A stretch of DNA of 64,000 nucleotides from Sipunculus nudus (GCA_026874595.1 CM049310.1:42907558-42971557), one strand, 5' to 3'. Numbered from the stretch's first letter, positions 8,967 to 21,302 are shown. The notes: a model not told the origin generated them from the letters alone. Program-made: numbers and translations.

Positions 8967-9342
8967 ATCTTTTGCTTCAGTCTCCAAAGCTGAACTCACT
9001 GCAACCACACCTGATAGGCAACTCAAAAATGAAAGATTATTACAACAATATATCTGATCTAGAAAGTTTAAAATCTTCTGGCGTCACACAGGACCTGAAA
9101 GTAAAAAAAAAATGTTTAGTGTACAATATAACATTAATTACTGTTAAATTGTATTTATCTTATAAGCCTGGACTTTCCTCTTCCTGAAAGCAACCTATAA
9201 CTAGAATACAGGTAGTCGACAAGCGACTGCGTGTATCCGCCAAAACCTGTGTTATGGGTTAACTGCGGCACGGACTGAGTGGTATATAGAAATAGAGAGA
9301 TGTGTATCACATTTAAGGTGGATACTGCAGACATATGATTTT

Positions 9343-10330
9343 CACCTAGCACAGATGCACGAATGGACCTTGCACAATAACTATTGCAAGTGGCGCCACC
9401 ATGCTCGGAAATATGGTAAAACTATCCAAGATCTATGATCTTGCCAAATTCCAGGGCAATATGTCAGACCAATCCTGAGATATCAGCATGGATGTCTGCA
9501 GCAAAAAATGGGGATGTAGGTGGCGCCACCTGTCATAAAAACAAGAAACCTATGAAAGATGTATGCACATTTTCAGCCCAATACATCAAACCACTGCTGA
9601 GATATATGTGATTTTCACGTAACACAGATGCATGATAGGAACTCGCACTAAAACAATTGCAAATGGCGCCACAATGCTTGGGTATGTGGTAAAACCATCC
9701 AAGATCTATGATCATGCCAAATTTCAGGCTGATGAGTCAAACAAATCCTGAGATATCAACATGGATTTCTGCAGCATAAACGGGGATGTAGGTGGCGCCA
9801 CTTGTCATATGAACGAGAAATCTATGAAAGATGTATGCACATGCCAAATTTCAGGCCAATACATCAAACCACTGCTGAGAAACAAGGGATTTTCAATTAG
9901 CATGGATGCACGAATAGACATTGTGCTAAAACAATTGCAGGTGGTGCCACCATGCTTAGGTATGTGGTAAAACCAACCAAGATCTATGATCATGCCAAAT
10001 TTCAGGCTGATGAGTCAAACGAATCCTGAGATATCAACATGGATTTCTGCAGCGTATACGGGGATGTAGGTGGTGCCACCTGTCATATAAACGAGAAACT
10101 AACAAAAGATGTATGCACATGCCGAATTTCAAGCCAATACATCAAAACACTGCTGAGATATAAGGGATTTTCACCTAGCACAGACGAACAAATGGATGCT
10201 ACACAACAAACTATTGCAGGTGGTGCCACCATGCTTGGTTATGTGGTTAAGCTCTCTAAGATCTATAATCATACGAAATTTCAGGCTGATAAGTCAATCC
10301 ACTCCTTATATATGTTGGATGATCACTTAA
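9343..10330. repeat. Tandem array of ~135-bp monomers with a central GGTGGCGCCACC palindrome
   Basis: At least seven monomers, each with a version of the 12-bp palindrome near its middle (about 9389, 9519, 9662, 9791, 9940, 10069 and 10219). The spacing alternates between about 129 and about 147 bp, so the true period is a dimer of ~277 bp. Other conserved blocks are 'gatctatgatc', 'tttcaggc(c/t)aat' and 'cctgagatat'. The same monomer family recurs near 29.65 kb (inverted) and 48.75-49.3 kb. Tandem internal repeats fit the non-autonomous Helentron/pearl elements reported in bivalves, but I did not find defined ends. Confidence 0.8.
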
Positions 10331-10980
10331 AAGAGACGCATAAATGGACGCCAGACAAAGAGGAAAGGTCAGAGGTCAACGCAAATTGGTTAGACCACAG
10401 TTCACATGTGAGCTGATAATGGGGTCAAGTTTCAGAAAAATTGGTCCAGTGGTCTTAGAGGAGTTCTTTGTAGACGAATGCGGCGGCGGCGGCAGTGGTG
10501 GCAGAACCTGGTCAAAAACATAGTATCTGCAAAACTTCGTTTTGGTGGATACAATAAGAAGCAAAAATAAGTTATTAATAAGTTATCAAAACAAATTTTT
10601 ATTTGCTTAATCAGGTGAGCTGAAAAATAGAAAAGATTTATTTGAGAACTGGTCAATAATTATTTTAAATTGAGAATAAAAGTACAGGATAACAGATATT
10701 CCAGCAAATTTGTGTATTAAGATTCCTGAAAAAATGTTAGATGACACTCTTCTTTATTGAATGACCTATAAAGAGAAAATATGCAAAAGAAGATGATGAA
10801 TTTATACAATTTTTTTTTCTTTTTAATTTTTAGTTGATCAGACTGACTATACCAACCGCAACAATACCTGCAGAAAATGTGACAATGATAAGCATATTAT
10901 ATTGTCCCATTATGTGCAAATCTGGAACAGCGGCCCTGCAAACAGAATCCAGAATATTAAATAACTAGAATCGCCTGCAA
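10331..10980. other. Non-coding spacer with a short CGG-rich patch
   Basis: No gene seen. It includes 'gcggcggcggcagtggtggcag' at about 10480-10503 and AT-rich sequence on both sides. Confidence 0.5.
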
Positions 10981-12580
10981 TAACAGACATGTTGAAGATC
11001 AAGGTCAAGTTCACAATTTTTCAAACTCTTACAAGATTTTGACAAAGAGAACTAGTGTCTATAATCTGAAGAAAAAATCCGGTACTTTTTTTTGGTTTGG
11101 TACTAAGTTTTTGGGTCATAATAATGCTAGAATTAAGCAAACTCTGCCTTAGGACAAAGGTCACCAGTACTCAAACATTTTGATGAATAAGTTCAAACGT
11201 GATGCACTGAATGTGAGGGAAAAATACCATTCATAAATTATTGTGTTCACAGGACAATATGTATAATTCAGCTTTTTTTACCTTGAAGATCCTGGTCAAG
11301 CTGACTTTTTTCAAACTTTTCAAAGAATTTGAAAAGAAATTAGAGGAAACTGTTTGTAAAACATATGCCCCTGCAGAAAAAAAAACTTTAACAAACTTTT
11401 AACACTCGGACTACTGATGGACAGACAGACGGACAGACATACAGCGATGAAAAGGTGCAGGATGTGAAAGCCGATGTCCTAAGGAAGAGTTCTCTCAAAT
11501 ATTAGATGCATACCTGTATGCATTCTCAATGTACAAGGCCCCAGCAAAACTTTCCCATAAGCTTTAACATTCTGTGATGGACTACTGATGGACAGGTGGA
11601 CCGACGGACAGACATACAGTAATGAACCGATGATAAATTTATGTATCAATTTGAGAACAAAATGTGAAATACTTCTTAATTATGGGGTTCCCAAAATTTT
11701 CACACTTCGGCAGATTTGACCTTGAATAGGGAGGTGAAGGTCAGTGGATCTCAAATGTGTCAAAAATTGGTGGAAAACAGTTTGTTTCAATTTTAGGGGA
11801 AAATGTGCAGCCCATCAAACATCACATTCACAAGAAAAGTATGATTAAACTATTTTCACCTTGAAAATCCTGCAAAAAAGTCACCTGTTTTCAAACCCGT
11901 CAAAGAACATGATACAAAGAATCAGTGTAACAAATTTGAGACAACTGTCTAATATATCAAAAGTTATTTTGGAGGGGGGAGGGGTACATAATAAAAACAC
12001 TGCCACATCCATAATATGCTGTTGTGGATCTTCTGTTGACCTCATTCAATATGGATGAATTCTGATGAGAATGTAATTCAGGTGTAAATATATATATATA
12101 TATGAGGTTCATGAAAACCATTAAGTTCCCATTGCATCACCAAACTTTTTGGACCTCCCACCTTATTAAATATGTGGTTTTTGATGGAAACTTAGAGACG
12201 ATATTATATTTAAAACTATTTCTGCTGGGTTTACAAAATGAATCTTATTACTGAGAAGTTATTGCAGTGATACCACAAAGTAGCCTAGTCACATCTGACT
12301 TTATAAATATGTATAGTGTGTTTCTATTATTGAAATCTGACGAGGTAATCTTTTTGTAAGTAGCAGATGCAAGTAGTGTGAAACTAGATGAAAATGTTTA
12401 TAGCTATATGCCCCAAAGGAACCAATGTCCTAAGGAAGGTGTATACCAAATATGAGAGGCATAACTGTAACCATGCATTCTCATCTTAAACGGCCCTAGC
12501 AAAAACTTTAACATAAACTTCAACATTTGTGACGGACAGATTGATGAAAAGAATATCACTTAATGCCCCCCAAAAAATAA
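10980..12580. repeat. Diverged interspersed repeat island with 'ggacagacagacggacagac' motifs
   Basis: Recurring modules appear in loose tandem: 'tcaaac(t/c)..tcaaagaa..tga' at about 11020, 11310 and 11890, 'gactactgatggacag' at about 11409 and 11578, and 'tgtcctaaggaag' at about 11476 and 12427. The style (GACA/GACGGACA clusters, several hundred bp spacing) matches the better preserved islands at 14-16 kb. No coding sequence recognised. Confidence 0.5.
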
Positions 12581-12599
12581 GCAATCCTTTTCACATAAA

Positions 12600-13980
12600 A
12601 ATCTGAAGGGGAAATTCTATATTAGAAGTGATCTGAGGGTACCTATGCTCACTCAATAAGCAGAAAGCTGTGATTGTGAAACAAATTGGGGATAATTCCA
12701 ACCTCAGTCACCTTAACACTAAGTTGTATAAGACTACATCCACCTTGTTTAGAAAAGAAAAAAAAAACGTGTTAAGACTCACCAAGGTGGCCATCAATTT
12801 TTTTAACATTATTAATTTGCGAATTCAGTTGCTGGTAATTATTTTCACGGAAAACAATCCTATAAGTATAATAACGCGTAAACTTGAGTGAAGCAATTAT
12901 TCTTGTCACAACATAAACAGTGAAATGACAATATTTATAAACATCTACATTGTTATTCCTTACACGGCCAAAGAACAAAAATTACTTCACCCAATAAAAT
13001 AAACGGGTGCCCGTGACGTGGTTCTAGATTTATTAAAAAAGGTAGATCTAATAATTCCACGGGCCAGAATCTTGGGTCATTTATAATCCTTTTAAGTTTA
13101 ACTGCTTTAACCGGCATTGACACGGTCTGTAGCTGATCACACGTTATTCATTTATTTTGCGTAATGAACGGTCACCTAACGGTACATTTTTACTGTTTGC
13201 AAGAGCAAGTTCGTGCACGAAAAGCACTGCAATTATCAATTCGCGCGGAACGCCTGAAATCTCTTGCGATCCAAGCAATAATGGCCGTTCCTTGACTTCC
13301 GATTTCTTTGCGGAAGTGGTCTAAAATCCGGACGTCGCAGCCGAAAAACGAGACACACGTCCAGCCTACTGGTAAAACACGACACGGTTCACATTGAAAC
13401 CTATAAATCCCACAAAACTTTTCATAAAAATTAAAAAAATAATAAATTGGTGAAATTATTTCCAAATTTTATGAATTAACTCGTCAGGGTACGCTTGGTA
13501 TTTGCCGGAGACCCACGGTAAATAAGCATGTGTAAGGGAGACTAATTACTAAATCGATGACTAAAACCACGATGGCAAAGATACAAAGTCGGCAAATTGT
13601 CACGATAAAACGACCAAGGAGAGGACAACCGTTACACTGTGTAGTCTCAAATATATCAGCCCTTATATAGACCCCCTTATGAATGTTCACAAAATGCTAA
13701 AAACACTCACTTTACCTTAATTCTTATCTGAAGAAACACATCATGACATATAATGATAAATATTGCACTGATATCCAGAGGAATCTGATTTTAAGGAAAT
13801 ATATGCTCCCCTGCAAAAATAAATAAATAAATAAATAAATAAAATAAAATAAAATAATGCAACAAGTCAGCTACAAGACTGAGCTTGTGTACCTGGTAGT
13901 AGCAAAACAAGAAAAACAACAAATGATTTTTGCTGTTGTTTGAATAAATATTATGACCATATAATATGTTTCTTAAAAGG
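12600..13980. other. AT-rich spacer without recognisable genes
   Basis: Nothing coding is convincing here. Open frames at 12670-12891 and 13190-13690 match no family I know. A (TAAA)n tract lies at 13818-13855. Confidence 0.4.
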
Positions 13981-14817
13981 TCTAAAAAATAAAGTGAAAA
14001 ATGTAAAAATAACAAAAAAATACAAGTGGTGCCACTAGTCTGCAGAAACTTATGAAACACTCCATGATCAATATCGGTGCAAAGAACCATGGGGGGAAAA
14101 TGCATCAGTTGTTTGGATACTTGAGCTTTTGTATTAAATTTTGCATTATTCTGGGGGGGGGGGGGGGTAATTTCAGATTTCCAAAGAGACTTTTCAAAGG
14201 CCTCCCTGCATATCAAGAAAGAAGATTCTAGGTCCAGTCATTATGATTTGTGCCCTGTTAATATATGACCAAATCTTTATTCTGGGGGGTACTTCAGAGC
14301 CCCATAGCTCACAGAATATGGGTAACAGGGACCTTATTTTGGGTTTCCATGTAGACCTTTTATCGGCTTCCCTGGACGTGAGGACAGAAGATTCTTGGTC
14401 CAGTCATTATGATTTGTGCCCTGTTTACAGATGACCAAATGATTAAAGATCACAAAAGTATAGTAAAAAAACGTAAAAAATAAAAAAAAATATAGGTGGC
14501 GCCACCAATCTCCAGAAATTGATGAAACACTCCATGATCAATATCCATGCAAAGAATCATGGTGATTAATGCATTAGTTGTTCAGATACTTGAGCTTTTG
14601 TATTAAATTTTGCATTATTCTGGGGGGTACTTCAGAACCCCATAGCTCAGAGAATATAGGTCACAGTGACCTAATTTCAGGTTTACAAGGAGAATTCTCA
14701 TAGACCTCCCAGGATGTCAAGTAAGAAGATTCCAGGTCTAGCGGTTACGATTTGTGCCCTGTTAACGGACAGACGCCTGGATGGCCGGACGGACGACGGA
14801 CAAAAGGTGATCCCTAT

Positions 14818-14846
14818 AGCTCAGATGACTTACAGTCAGCTGAGCT
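14818..14846 (+). other. Terminal hairpin AGCTCAGATGACT / AGTCAGCTGAGCT
   Basis: A 13-bp stem with one mismatch and a 3-base loop (TAC), followed by AAAA. It closes the first of the two head-to-tail elements and is the likely 3' terminus for strand release if this is a rolling-circle derivative. Confidence 0.75.
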
Positions 14847-15802
14847 AAAAATTGAAAAAATACAGGTGGCGCCACCAGAATGCAGAAACTTATGAAACAT
14901 TTCATGATCAATATCCATGCAAAGAATCATGGTGATCAATATAATAATTGTTCAGATACTTGAGCTTTTGTATCAAATTTTCCATTTTTCCGGGGGGTAC
15001 TTCGGAGCCCCATAGCTCAGAGGTTATGGGTAACAGAGACCTAATTTCAAGTGTTTAAGGAGACTTTTCATGAGCCTCTCAGCATGTCAAGAGAGAAGAT
15101 TCTAGGTCCAGTCATTATGATTTGTGCCATGTTAACAGATGACCACATCTTATGAGGTCTCAAAAATAGAGAAAAAAATTCGTAAAAATAAAAAAAATAC
15201 AGGTGGCGCCACCAGACTGCAGAAACTGATGAAACATTCCATGATCAATATCCATGCAAAGAATCATGGTGATCAATGCAATAGTTGTTCAGATACTGGA
15301 GCTTTTGAATCAAATTTTCCATTATTCTGGGGGGTATTTCGGAGCCCCATAGCTCAGAGGTTATGGGTAACAGAGACTTCATTTCAGGTTTCCAAAGAGA
15401 CTTTTCATGGGCCTCCCGGAATTTCAAGAGAGAAGATTCTAGGTCCAGTCATTACAATTTGTGCCCTGTTAACAGATGACCACATCTCAAGAGGTCTCAA
15501 AAATAAAGAAAAAAATTCGTAAAAATCGAAAAAATATAGGTGGCGCCACCAGACTGCAGAAACTGATGAAACATTCCATGATCAATATCCATGCACAGAA
15601 TCATGGTGATCAATGCAATAGTTGTTCAGATACTTGAGCTTTTGTATCAAATTTTCCATTTTTCTGGGGGGTACTTCGGAGCCCCATAGCTCAGAGGTTA
15701 TGGGTAACAGAGACCTAATTTCAGGTTTCCAAGGAGATTTTTTATGGTACTCCCTGGATGTCAAGTAAGAAGATTCCAGGTCCAGTGGTTACGATTTGTG
15801 CC

Positions 15803-15885
15803 TGGTTAATGGACAGACAGACGGACAGACGGACAGACGGACAGACAGACGGACAGACAGACAGACAGACGGACGACGGACAAAG
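15803..15885 (+). repeat. GACGGACA/GACA microsatellite
   Basis: About 80 bp of GACA and GACGGACA units immediately before the terminal hairpin of the second element. The same tract, shorter, precedes the hairpin at 14818. Confidence 0.9.
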
Positions 15886-15897
15886 AGTGATCGCTAT

Positions 15898-15926
15898 AGC
15901 TCAGATGACTTTCAGTCAGCTGAGCT
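15898..15926 (+). other. Terminal hairpin, second copy
   Basis: Same 13-bp inverted repeat as at 14818 with loop TTC. The two copies differ only in the loop and in the spacer preceding them. Confidence 0.75.
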
Positions 15927-15939
15927 AAAAACGCACTGA

Positions 15940-17460
15940 ATTTAGCTTTCCAATGTGCGCGCGCTCGTTTCCGCGGAATCCCCCTCCGCTTGATGTGGTT
16001 TCACAAGGGATTCCCTGCCCATCAGCGTACACGGCAACATGTGATCCAGGTATCTGTTATGTACATTTGCATGCAAATATGATTTTCGTTCCAATTGCAG
16101 GGACGTATTTAATTGTATGGTACTGACGAGAGGGGGTCATATGCGAGATTCTTGACCACCACAGTTGGTCATCAGATGCTAACACACAGACTAGCGCCAG
16201 ATCCCTCTGACAGTAGGAGGCTACTGAGTCGTGTTTGTCACGGCTACACGCACGAGCACAAACACACACATATATATACGCGTTCCCGCCTGCATAAAAG
16301 CTGCACATGGTTTACACTGAAGCGAATATTTTAGCGAGCGCAAATGTACATTTTACACGGAAATGCGTGCATGGAACAGGTATTTATGATTTACACTAGC
16401 GCGATAATTCAATGCGCGCGTTTCCGACTTGGAAAAGGGGCCTGACGATTTAAAAACGTGCCAATCTCACGGACGGATTATAACTAAAGCTGAGATGACA
16501 TATTCAGTTGAGCTATATTGCACGTTATTCATAGAGGTATATCACGATTTCACTGGAACATCATCAACCTTATAGATTAAATTTAATTTATCCTTTTCCA
16601 TAGCTGTGATCATGGAATCCCAGAAGGCGTTTCGACTCTTTTCACAGTCTGTTGCGGGTTTCTCAGGATGTCCGTCTTGCTGAATTCACACATTGATTCT
16701 GTAGGAGGTTGGTATACAATTACATGTATATTTTTAAGAGAAAATGGCTTGAGCTATCTTTTGAATTTTTTTTGGCAAGAAAAAAGAAAATGCAATAATT
16801 GTAAAAAGTAATGATATGCATCCTCATGAATACAAAAGAAAATTTACGTTGTTAATCATTCGGGCCTTCTTTTTATCAAAATTTGAAGTTTAGTTCACCA
16901 TAACGGGTATCTATATTTCGTCAGACTAATATTAAAAAGAAAGCTCGCCTTAAAGGGTTATTTTTATTTTGTTTTTATTTTTTTATCATTTGCGATTGCA
17001 TTAAAACGATTTTTATTGTCCATTAAACGTACCTAAACAGTAGAGTGTCATAAGTCGATAAAAGCTTTCTATTTTGTGGAGGAACAAGTATATTGTCAAC
17101 TTTTATTACCGGAAACAGTTATAAAGTTATAAAGACTCCCCTCCCTGAGTCGTCCGACAAGGTGGATGCACACTACGACCGTTTGTATACCCTCGTGAAC
17201 CAACGTTTGAAAAATGAGAGAAGTTATTACAAACGTCGGCAAGATCATCTTCGCGAGGAAGTTTTTTTTTTTACTCCACCTATGAACGTTTTGACCTTAG
17301 ACCTAGCGTGTGTGTACAGGTCGCCGACTCGGGAGAATGTAGCTGAGGTCAGCGTCAGTCGAAGTTCATATTAAAAGCTGAGCGTTTTTGGACGCTTCTT
17401 TGCATTTGGGAGCTTTGAAATGTAAAAAGCAAGCATGAATATTGCAATATGCACCCTTGA
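15940..17460. other. Spacer upstream of the VWDE-like exons; no gene recognised
   Basis: Contains a CpG-rich patch (15955-16000 and 16390-16440) and a degraded hairpin-like 'gctgagatgacatattcagttgagct' near 16490. A missing first exon (signal peptide) of the VWDE-like gene should be here or further left, but I could not identify it. Confidence 0.35.
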
Positions 17461-17463
17461 CAG

Positions 17464-17667
17464 CCTTCGACCCCTGTGCTGAATACACCGTACTTTCTGA
17501 TGCGAGTGGACAGCGCAGCAATCACTCTCTGGTCGGAGACAACCCTTTATGTGACAAAGACACCCGCTCGGGTTGGTATGTGGTAGAATCGCCGGCAGGT
17601 GGCAGGATGTACGACGAATGTCAAAACATTGGGTCATGCAGTACGATTTTTCCTATATGGATGGAAG
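17464..17667 (+). CDS. VWDE-like exon: D8C-type Cys-rich domain, first part
   Basis: Opened by the acceptor TTGACAG and closed by G|GTAAAT. It encodes about 68 residues including DPCAEYTVLSD, DKDTRSGWYVVES and GGRMYDECQ. The motif order DPC ... SGWY ... GxRM ... C is characteristic of the Cys-rich N-terminal domain shared by VWDE, uromodulin and OIT3-type proteins. No stops. Confidence 0.75.
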
Positions 17668-17807
17668 GTAAATACCATATTGTGTAACAAAACATCTAAA
17701 AGTAAAATGTAAAAACCAGGTTTATCATTTTTGATATAATATAGGACCATCATCAAGAACTATAATTCGATTCATTTTTCTAATTTTTTTTATTTCGCGC
17801 ACAAAAA

Positions 17808-17990
17808 TCTATCTATCCGTCTGTCTGTCTCTCTGTATGTCTCTCTCTCTATGTCTGTCTCTCACTGTCTGTCTGTCTCTCTATCTCTCCCTCCCTCCCT
17901 CCCTCCGTCTATTTATCCGTCTATCTATCTATCTATCTATCCATCTATCTATCTTTCTATCTATCAATCTATCTATCTATCATAAATCCG
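17808..17990 (+). repeat. CTGT/CTCT/CTAT microsatellite complex
   Basis: Compound pyrimidine-rich tetranucleotide repeat in the first visible VWDE intron: CTGT units give way to CTCT, then CCTC, then CTAT. Confidence 0.9.
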
Positions 17991-18138
17991 TTCCCATGGA
18001 GAAACTTTGTCGCCGATTAAAAAAAAAAAAGATTTCGGATTAGAAAAATTCAGTGGAAAACTTTTGTCATAAATGTGATAAATGTGTATAACTGATATTT
18101 TAAATGTACATTTTACGCATTAAACTAATCTTTATCAG

Positions 18139-18303
18139 GAAGTTTCCCTCCAGTGGACGATCAGGTTCATTCCCGTGATGCTTATGTTCATATGAATGGT
18201 AACTGCAAGGCAATGCTGTTAAACGTAAAAGTCAAGAACTGTAACGGTTCGATCGTGTATCACCTGCAAGAGACGCCTGGCTGTCCGATGGCATATTGTT
18301 TCG
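18139..18303 (+). CDS. VWDE-like exon: D8C-type Cys-rich domain, second part
   Basis: Phase 1 on both sides. It encodes 55 residues with VKNCNGSIVYHLQETPGCPM and a final AYCF, the expected continuation of the exon at 17464 (family pattern VKNC..Y.VY.L..TPGC...YC). No stops. Confidence 0.75.
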
Positions 18304-18509
18304 GTAAGACATCATATCCTCTGACTGATAAAAATGTTTTCTTTTTTACAGTGTCATTTAGGTTAAAACTAATGTTTTCCATTCCTAGTGTATGCTGAAG
18401 ACATTTTAATTATCTGGTTAAGCTGGAATATATTCAGATTTTTCTAATTCGAAAATATCATGGATCTCTTATAGAAGAGAAAACGTAAAACTCAAATTGT
18501 TGTTGCAAT

Positions 18510-19312
18510 TAGTGGTGGGAGTCGGTTCCTTTTTCATAATCGATCATCGGTTTGAGAAAAACGATCGATGATCGATAATTAATCGGTTCAGACAAATATA
18601 TGCAGTTATCAAAGGAACTATCTGTGAAACTGTACCTGCCTTTCCCCGGCAGGTATTCTCCTCTCGCACACGAATGTACCGTCCCTTCCACGTATATAGA
18701 CACAATCAGACTAATTTTAAGGATCAAATTAAACGATCGGTAAAGTCGGGTAATACCTTTCATCATGGGAATTAAGAGCATCTTAGAATATTAGGCCTTT
18801 AGAGGGGCTGTTTTTCTAGCACATGAATGCAGATTTTACGGGCCGGGTAAACCCAAACAAAGATTTTTTAAGGACGGTCTAAACAGCGGCACCTGGCATC
18901 GCTTATCTCTAAGAGAATCTCGCAAAATTGGGATAGACCTGGAGAATTTATGGGGTATTTTAACGCCATCCCGCCCATATTTTGCAATGTACATCTCGTG
19001 CGAAAAATCTACGCTTATTCTGCAACTCCCTGCGAGTTCACAGCTAATAAGTTTAATAAGTCCACCGTTCTCGCATCTAACGAGTCATACTCAGCTACAT
19101 ACGGAGGTTATTTGGGAACACTCACTCATTATATGAAGCACGGAATGTGGTAAAAAATGGAAGAATAATATTTGCCTATAACATAAAGGCATTCTGGAGA
19201 GATAACAATCATTATTATGATGTAATCGATAGTTGCCTTTGTTAATCGAGCGCTTGAAAGTGACAGCAAACCGACTGACTTTCGATAAAACTCGATGATC
19301 GGCCCACCACTA
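18510..19312. mobile_element. 803-bp hAT-type non-autonomous transposon (MITE-like)
   Basis: Terminal inverted repeats begin TAGTGGTGGG at both ends (left 18510, right end CCCACCACTA at 19312) and continue with related 'CGATCATCG' blocks. The flanks carry a perfect 8-bp target site duplication, GTTGCAAT (18502-18509 and 19313-19320). An 8-bp duplication and a TAGTGGTGGG-like terminus fit the hAT superfamily. No transposase inside. It lies in the intron between the exons ending at 18303 and starting at 20244. Confidence 0.88.
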
Positions 19313-20243
19313 GTTGCAATATTATCATTTTACTGTTTAATGCATTATCATTATACCGTCTGGACCACTGAAATATTTCTGTATCTGAATGATACCCCAA
19401 CACATTTCATATTACCTCGGAATATTTATGTATTTTTTCAGGGCACAATGCCCCGTGTCCTAACGGAACAGGTTCATTGACTAGGTGGTAACCTGGATGT
19501 GCAAGTACGTATTATCTCATGTTTATCTCATGTATATATGTTATATCATGTATTATCAATAGAGGCTAAGAAAAGAAAAACTAAGTTACTGATAATCTGC
19601 TCTGGGGGTGTTTTTACCCATCTTACAATTTGAAATACGTTAAACAGTGTTTCAAAATATGAGACGATATTAAGAATTGTACACTTACTATTTAACGCCC
19701 TTGTGAGTTAACAAAAATGTAGAATACCGTGAAGAAGTATATAAACTATTTAAGTCTTGATCGAATTATATAAATAGGCAGCTTTACAAATGTTTTGAGA
19801 CCCCTGCACTCTAGGTATGACAAGGAATCATCTATAATACTTAAACTAACGGAATATTAATACAAGGTATTTAAAATCCTAATATTTAACGGGTCAAATT
19901 CAATTTTCGTTTTTATTTAAGTCAGCTTAATTGAATAAACAAATAAGGAACTGTTGGGAGATATGGTCCAGGTCAGATACATCACTTTGCCTGCACTATT
20001 TTGCAGAAAACTCAAAATTAACATCTTCATGCCACCAAGTCATTGACAGTAACGCTTTTGAAAGCGAAAATGAAAAGATCCTTGAACAGATTCGAGCTTT
20101 TGTAGATCTAGCTGTCATGATCATTTGATTAATCTTTCACTGACAAGTCGACTAATGAATGCAAATATGTTAGGATCATACCTTCCTCGCGAATACTACA
20201 TGCTTATTCGTGATATATTCATTTAATTGTTTGGATATTGTAG

Positions 20244-20515
20244 ATATCCTGTTCTGTTCTCCTGTTCTTGACCTTAGTCCTGTTGTGAGCTTTGATGTGG
20301 ATTTCAAACAGGGCAGCAATGAAAACAGAGAAGTTGTATTCCTGTGCGCTCTTCCTAATATGGGTGCCTTCAATGACGACCTCCGCTTTCTCGTGCGTTG
20401 GTACGTCAATGTCAGTCACGTGTTACCGGAAGTGGAAGTGGACAGATCCAATATGCCGCACCGGTTACACGAGGGAGAATGGACTAGTGGAGCCACAAAA
20501 CGATTTGGAGCCACG
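20244..20515 (+). CDS. VWDE-like exon: extracellular segment with RWYVNV motif
   Basis: Encodes 91 residues (SPVVSFDVDF ... FLVRWYVNVSHVLPEVEVDR ... RFGAT). The RWYV.. segment followed by L-E-W and G-T is typical of the module between the D8C-like region and the VWD domain of VWDE proteins. Phase 1 at the start, 0 at the end; it continues cleanly into the exon at 20943 (FRCEIRLKS ... FFAGFE). No stops. Confidence 0.7.
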
Positions 20516-20942
20516 GTACGTCAGAAATTTTATTTCATATGCTTAATATGTGACGTTCTTTATACTTTGTTTAGTTAATCGAATCTGACATTAACACAAC
20601 AAAATGCTTTAATGCTTATTTTGTAAACAGATCTATGTAATGATCAAACATGTTTGTTTACAATGTACAGAGGCGGACATGGTTGAAAAACTAGGCTCTT
20701 TGGGAAAGCGGCTCAAAGATAATAACGATGTTTTCATCAGCCCAAAGGCATCAAGATTTTGTTTGTACAATCATCCCACGCCAATCAAGATATTGTTTAT
20801 ATCATCGAGCCTTCGGGAAATACCTGGTCTGCAAATGGCACTTAAACTTTTGCACCTAAACCTAAACTTTTACGTCTTGTTTATACTGCTCATATTCTAT
20901 TTTGCTAATATTCTATAAAAAGATCAAATACTTTTTTTGCAG

Positions 20943-21029
20943 TTTCGCTGTGAAATCAGATTAAAGTCACCTTCAGAAAATCAAGTCAGTGACCTGAGAG
21001 AAAGTAATTCATTCTTTGCTGGGTTCGAG
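20943..21029 (+). CDS. VWDE-like exon: short conserved FRCEIR segment
   Basis: 29 codons, phase 0 to 0, flanked by TTTTTTGCAG and GTAAGA. Encodes FRCEIRLKSPSENQ and SNSFFAGFE, the expected continuation of the preceding exon. Confidence 0.65.
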
Positions 21030-21298
21030 GTAAGACGTACACAGTTTACAAAGGATATATTAGAAAACCCTTGTTGTCAACTTATATAAGAACAAAGGAT
21101 GTACAAATAGTTCAGTTGGAATTAGGAAACTGTGAAAAAGAGGTTTTATGAACGATAATAATAAGAGAAACCGCAGTCTTATAAGAACCTCTTCTACAAA
21201 GATGAGAAATATACAGAAATAATTGGTTATAGAAATTTATAATTAATCATTACTGTACAAAACTGTGATTAGAGACTTAAATAAGAAAATATTGTACA

Positions 21299-21302
21299 TA
21301 TA

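Larger units (their letters stand above)
13990..15935 (+). mobile_element. Head-to-tail pair of hairpin-terminated, tandem-repeat non-autonomous elements
   Basis: Five copies of a ~340-bp unit (starts near 14020, 14490, 14860, 15197 and 15535). Most begin with 'taaaaaatacaGGTGGCGCCACCaga' and include 'gggg(g)tacttcggagccccatagctcagag' and 'tctaggtccagtcattatgatttgtgccctgtta'. After the second unit, and again after the fifth, comes a GACGGACA-rich tract, then 'gtgatc(c/g)ctatagctcagatgact' and a strong hairpin. This reads as two related elements placed end to end, each finishing with the same 3' structure. A 3' hairpin and internal tandem repeats are features of non-autonomous Helentrons (HINEs/pearl elements). 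No protein is encoded. Confidence 0.65.

Noticed and set aside
8784..9026. Minus-strand Lys/Arg-rich frame and its plus-strand Phe/Leu partners
   Set aside because: The sequence is a pyrimidine-rich minisatellite; the frames are open only because of base composition.
9343..15935. CRISPR array
   Set aside because: Repeats are 129-345 bp with related, not unique, intervening sequence, and the context is eukaryotic with GT-AG introns; no cas genes.
17093..17374. 93-residue plus-strand frame as the first VWDE exon
   Set aside because: No signal peptide, no donor that joins in phase to 17464, and no resemblance to VWDE N-termini.
20640..20918. Plus-strand frame containing ADMVEKLGSLGKRL as a VWDE exon
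   Set aside because: The exons ending at 20515 and starting at 20943 already join in phase and motif order; this frame has no supporting donor and would disrupt the protein.
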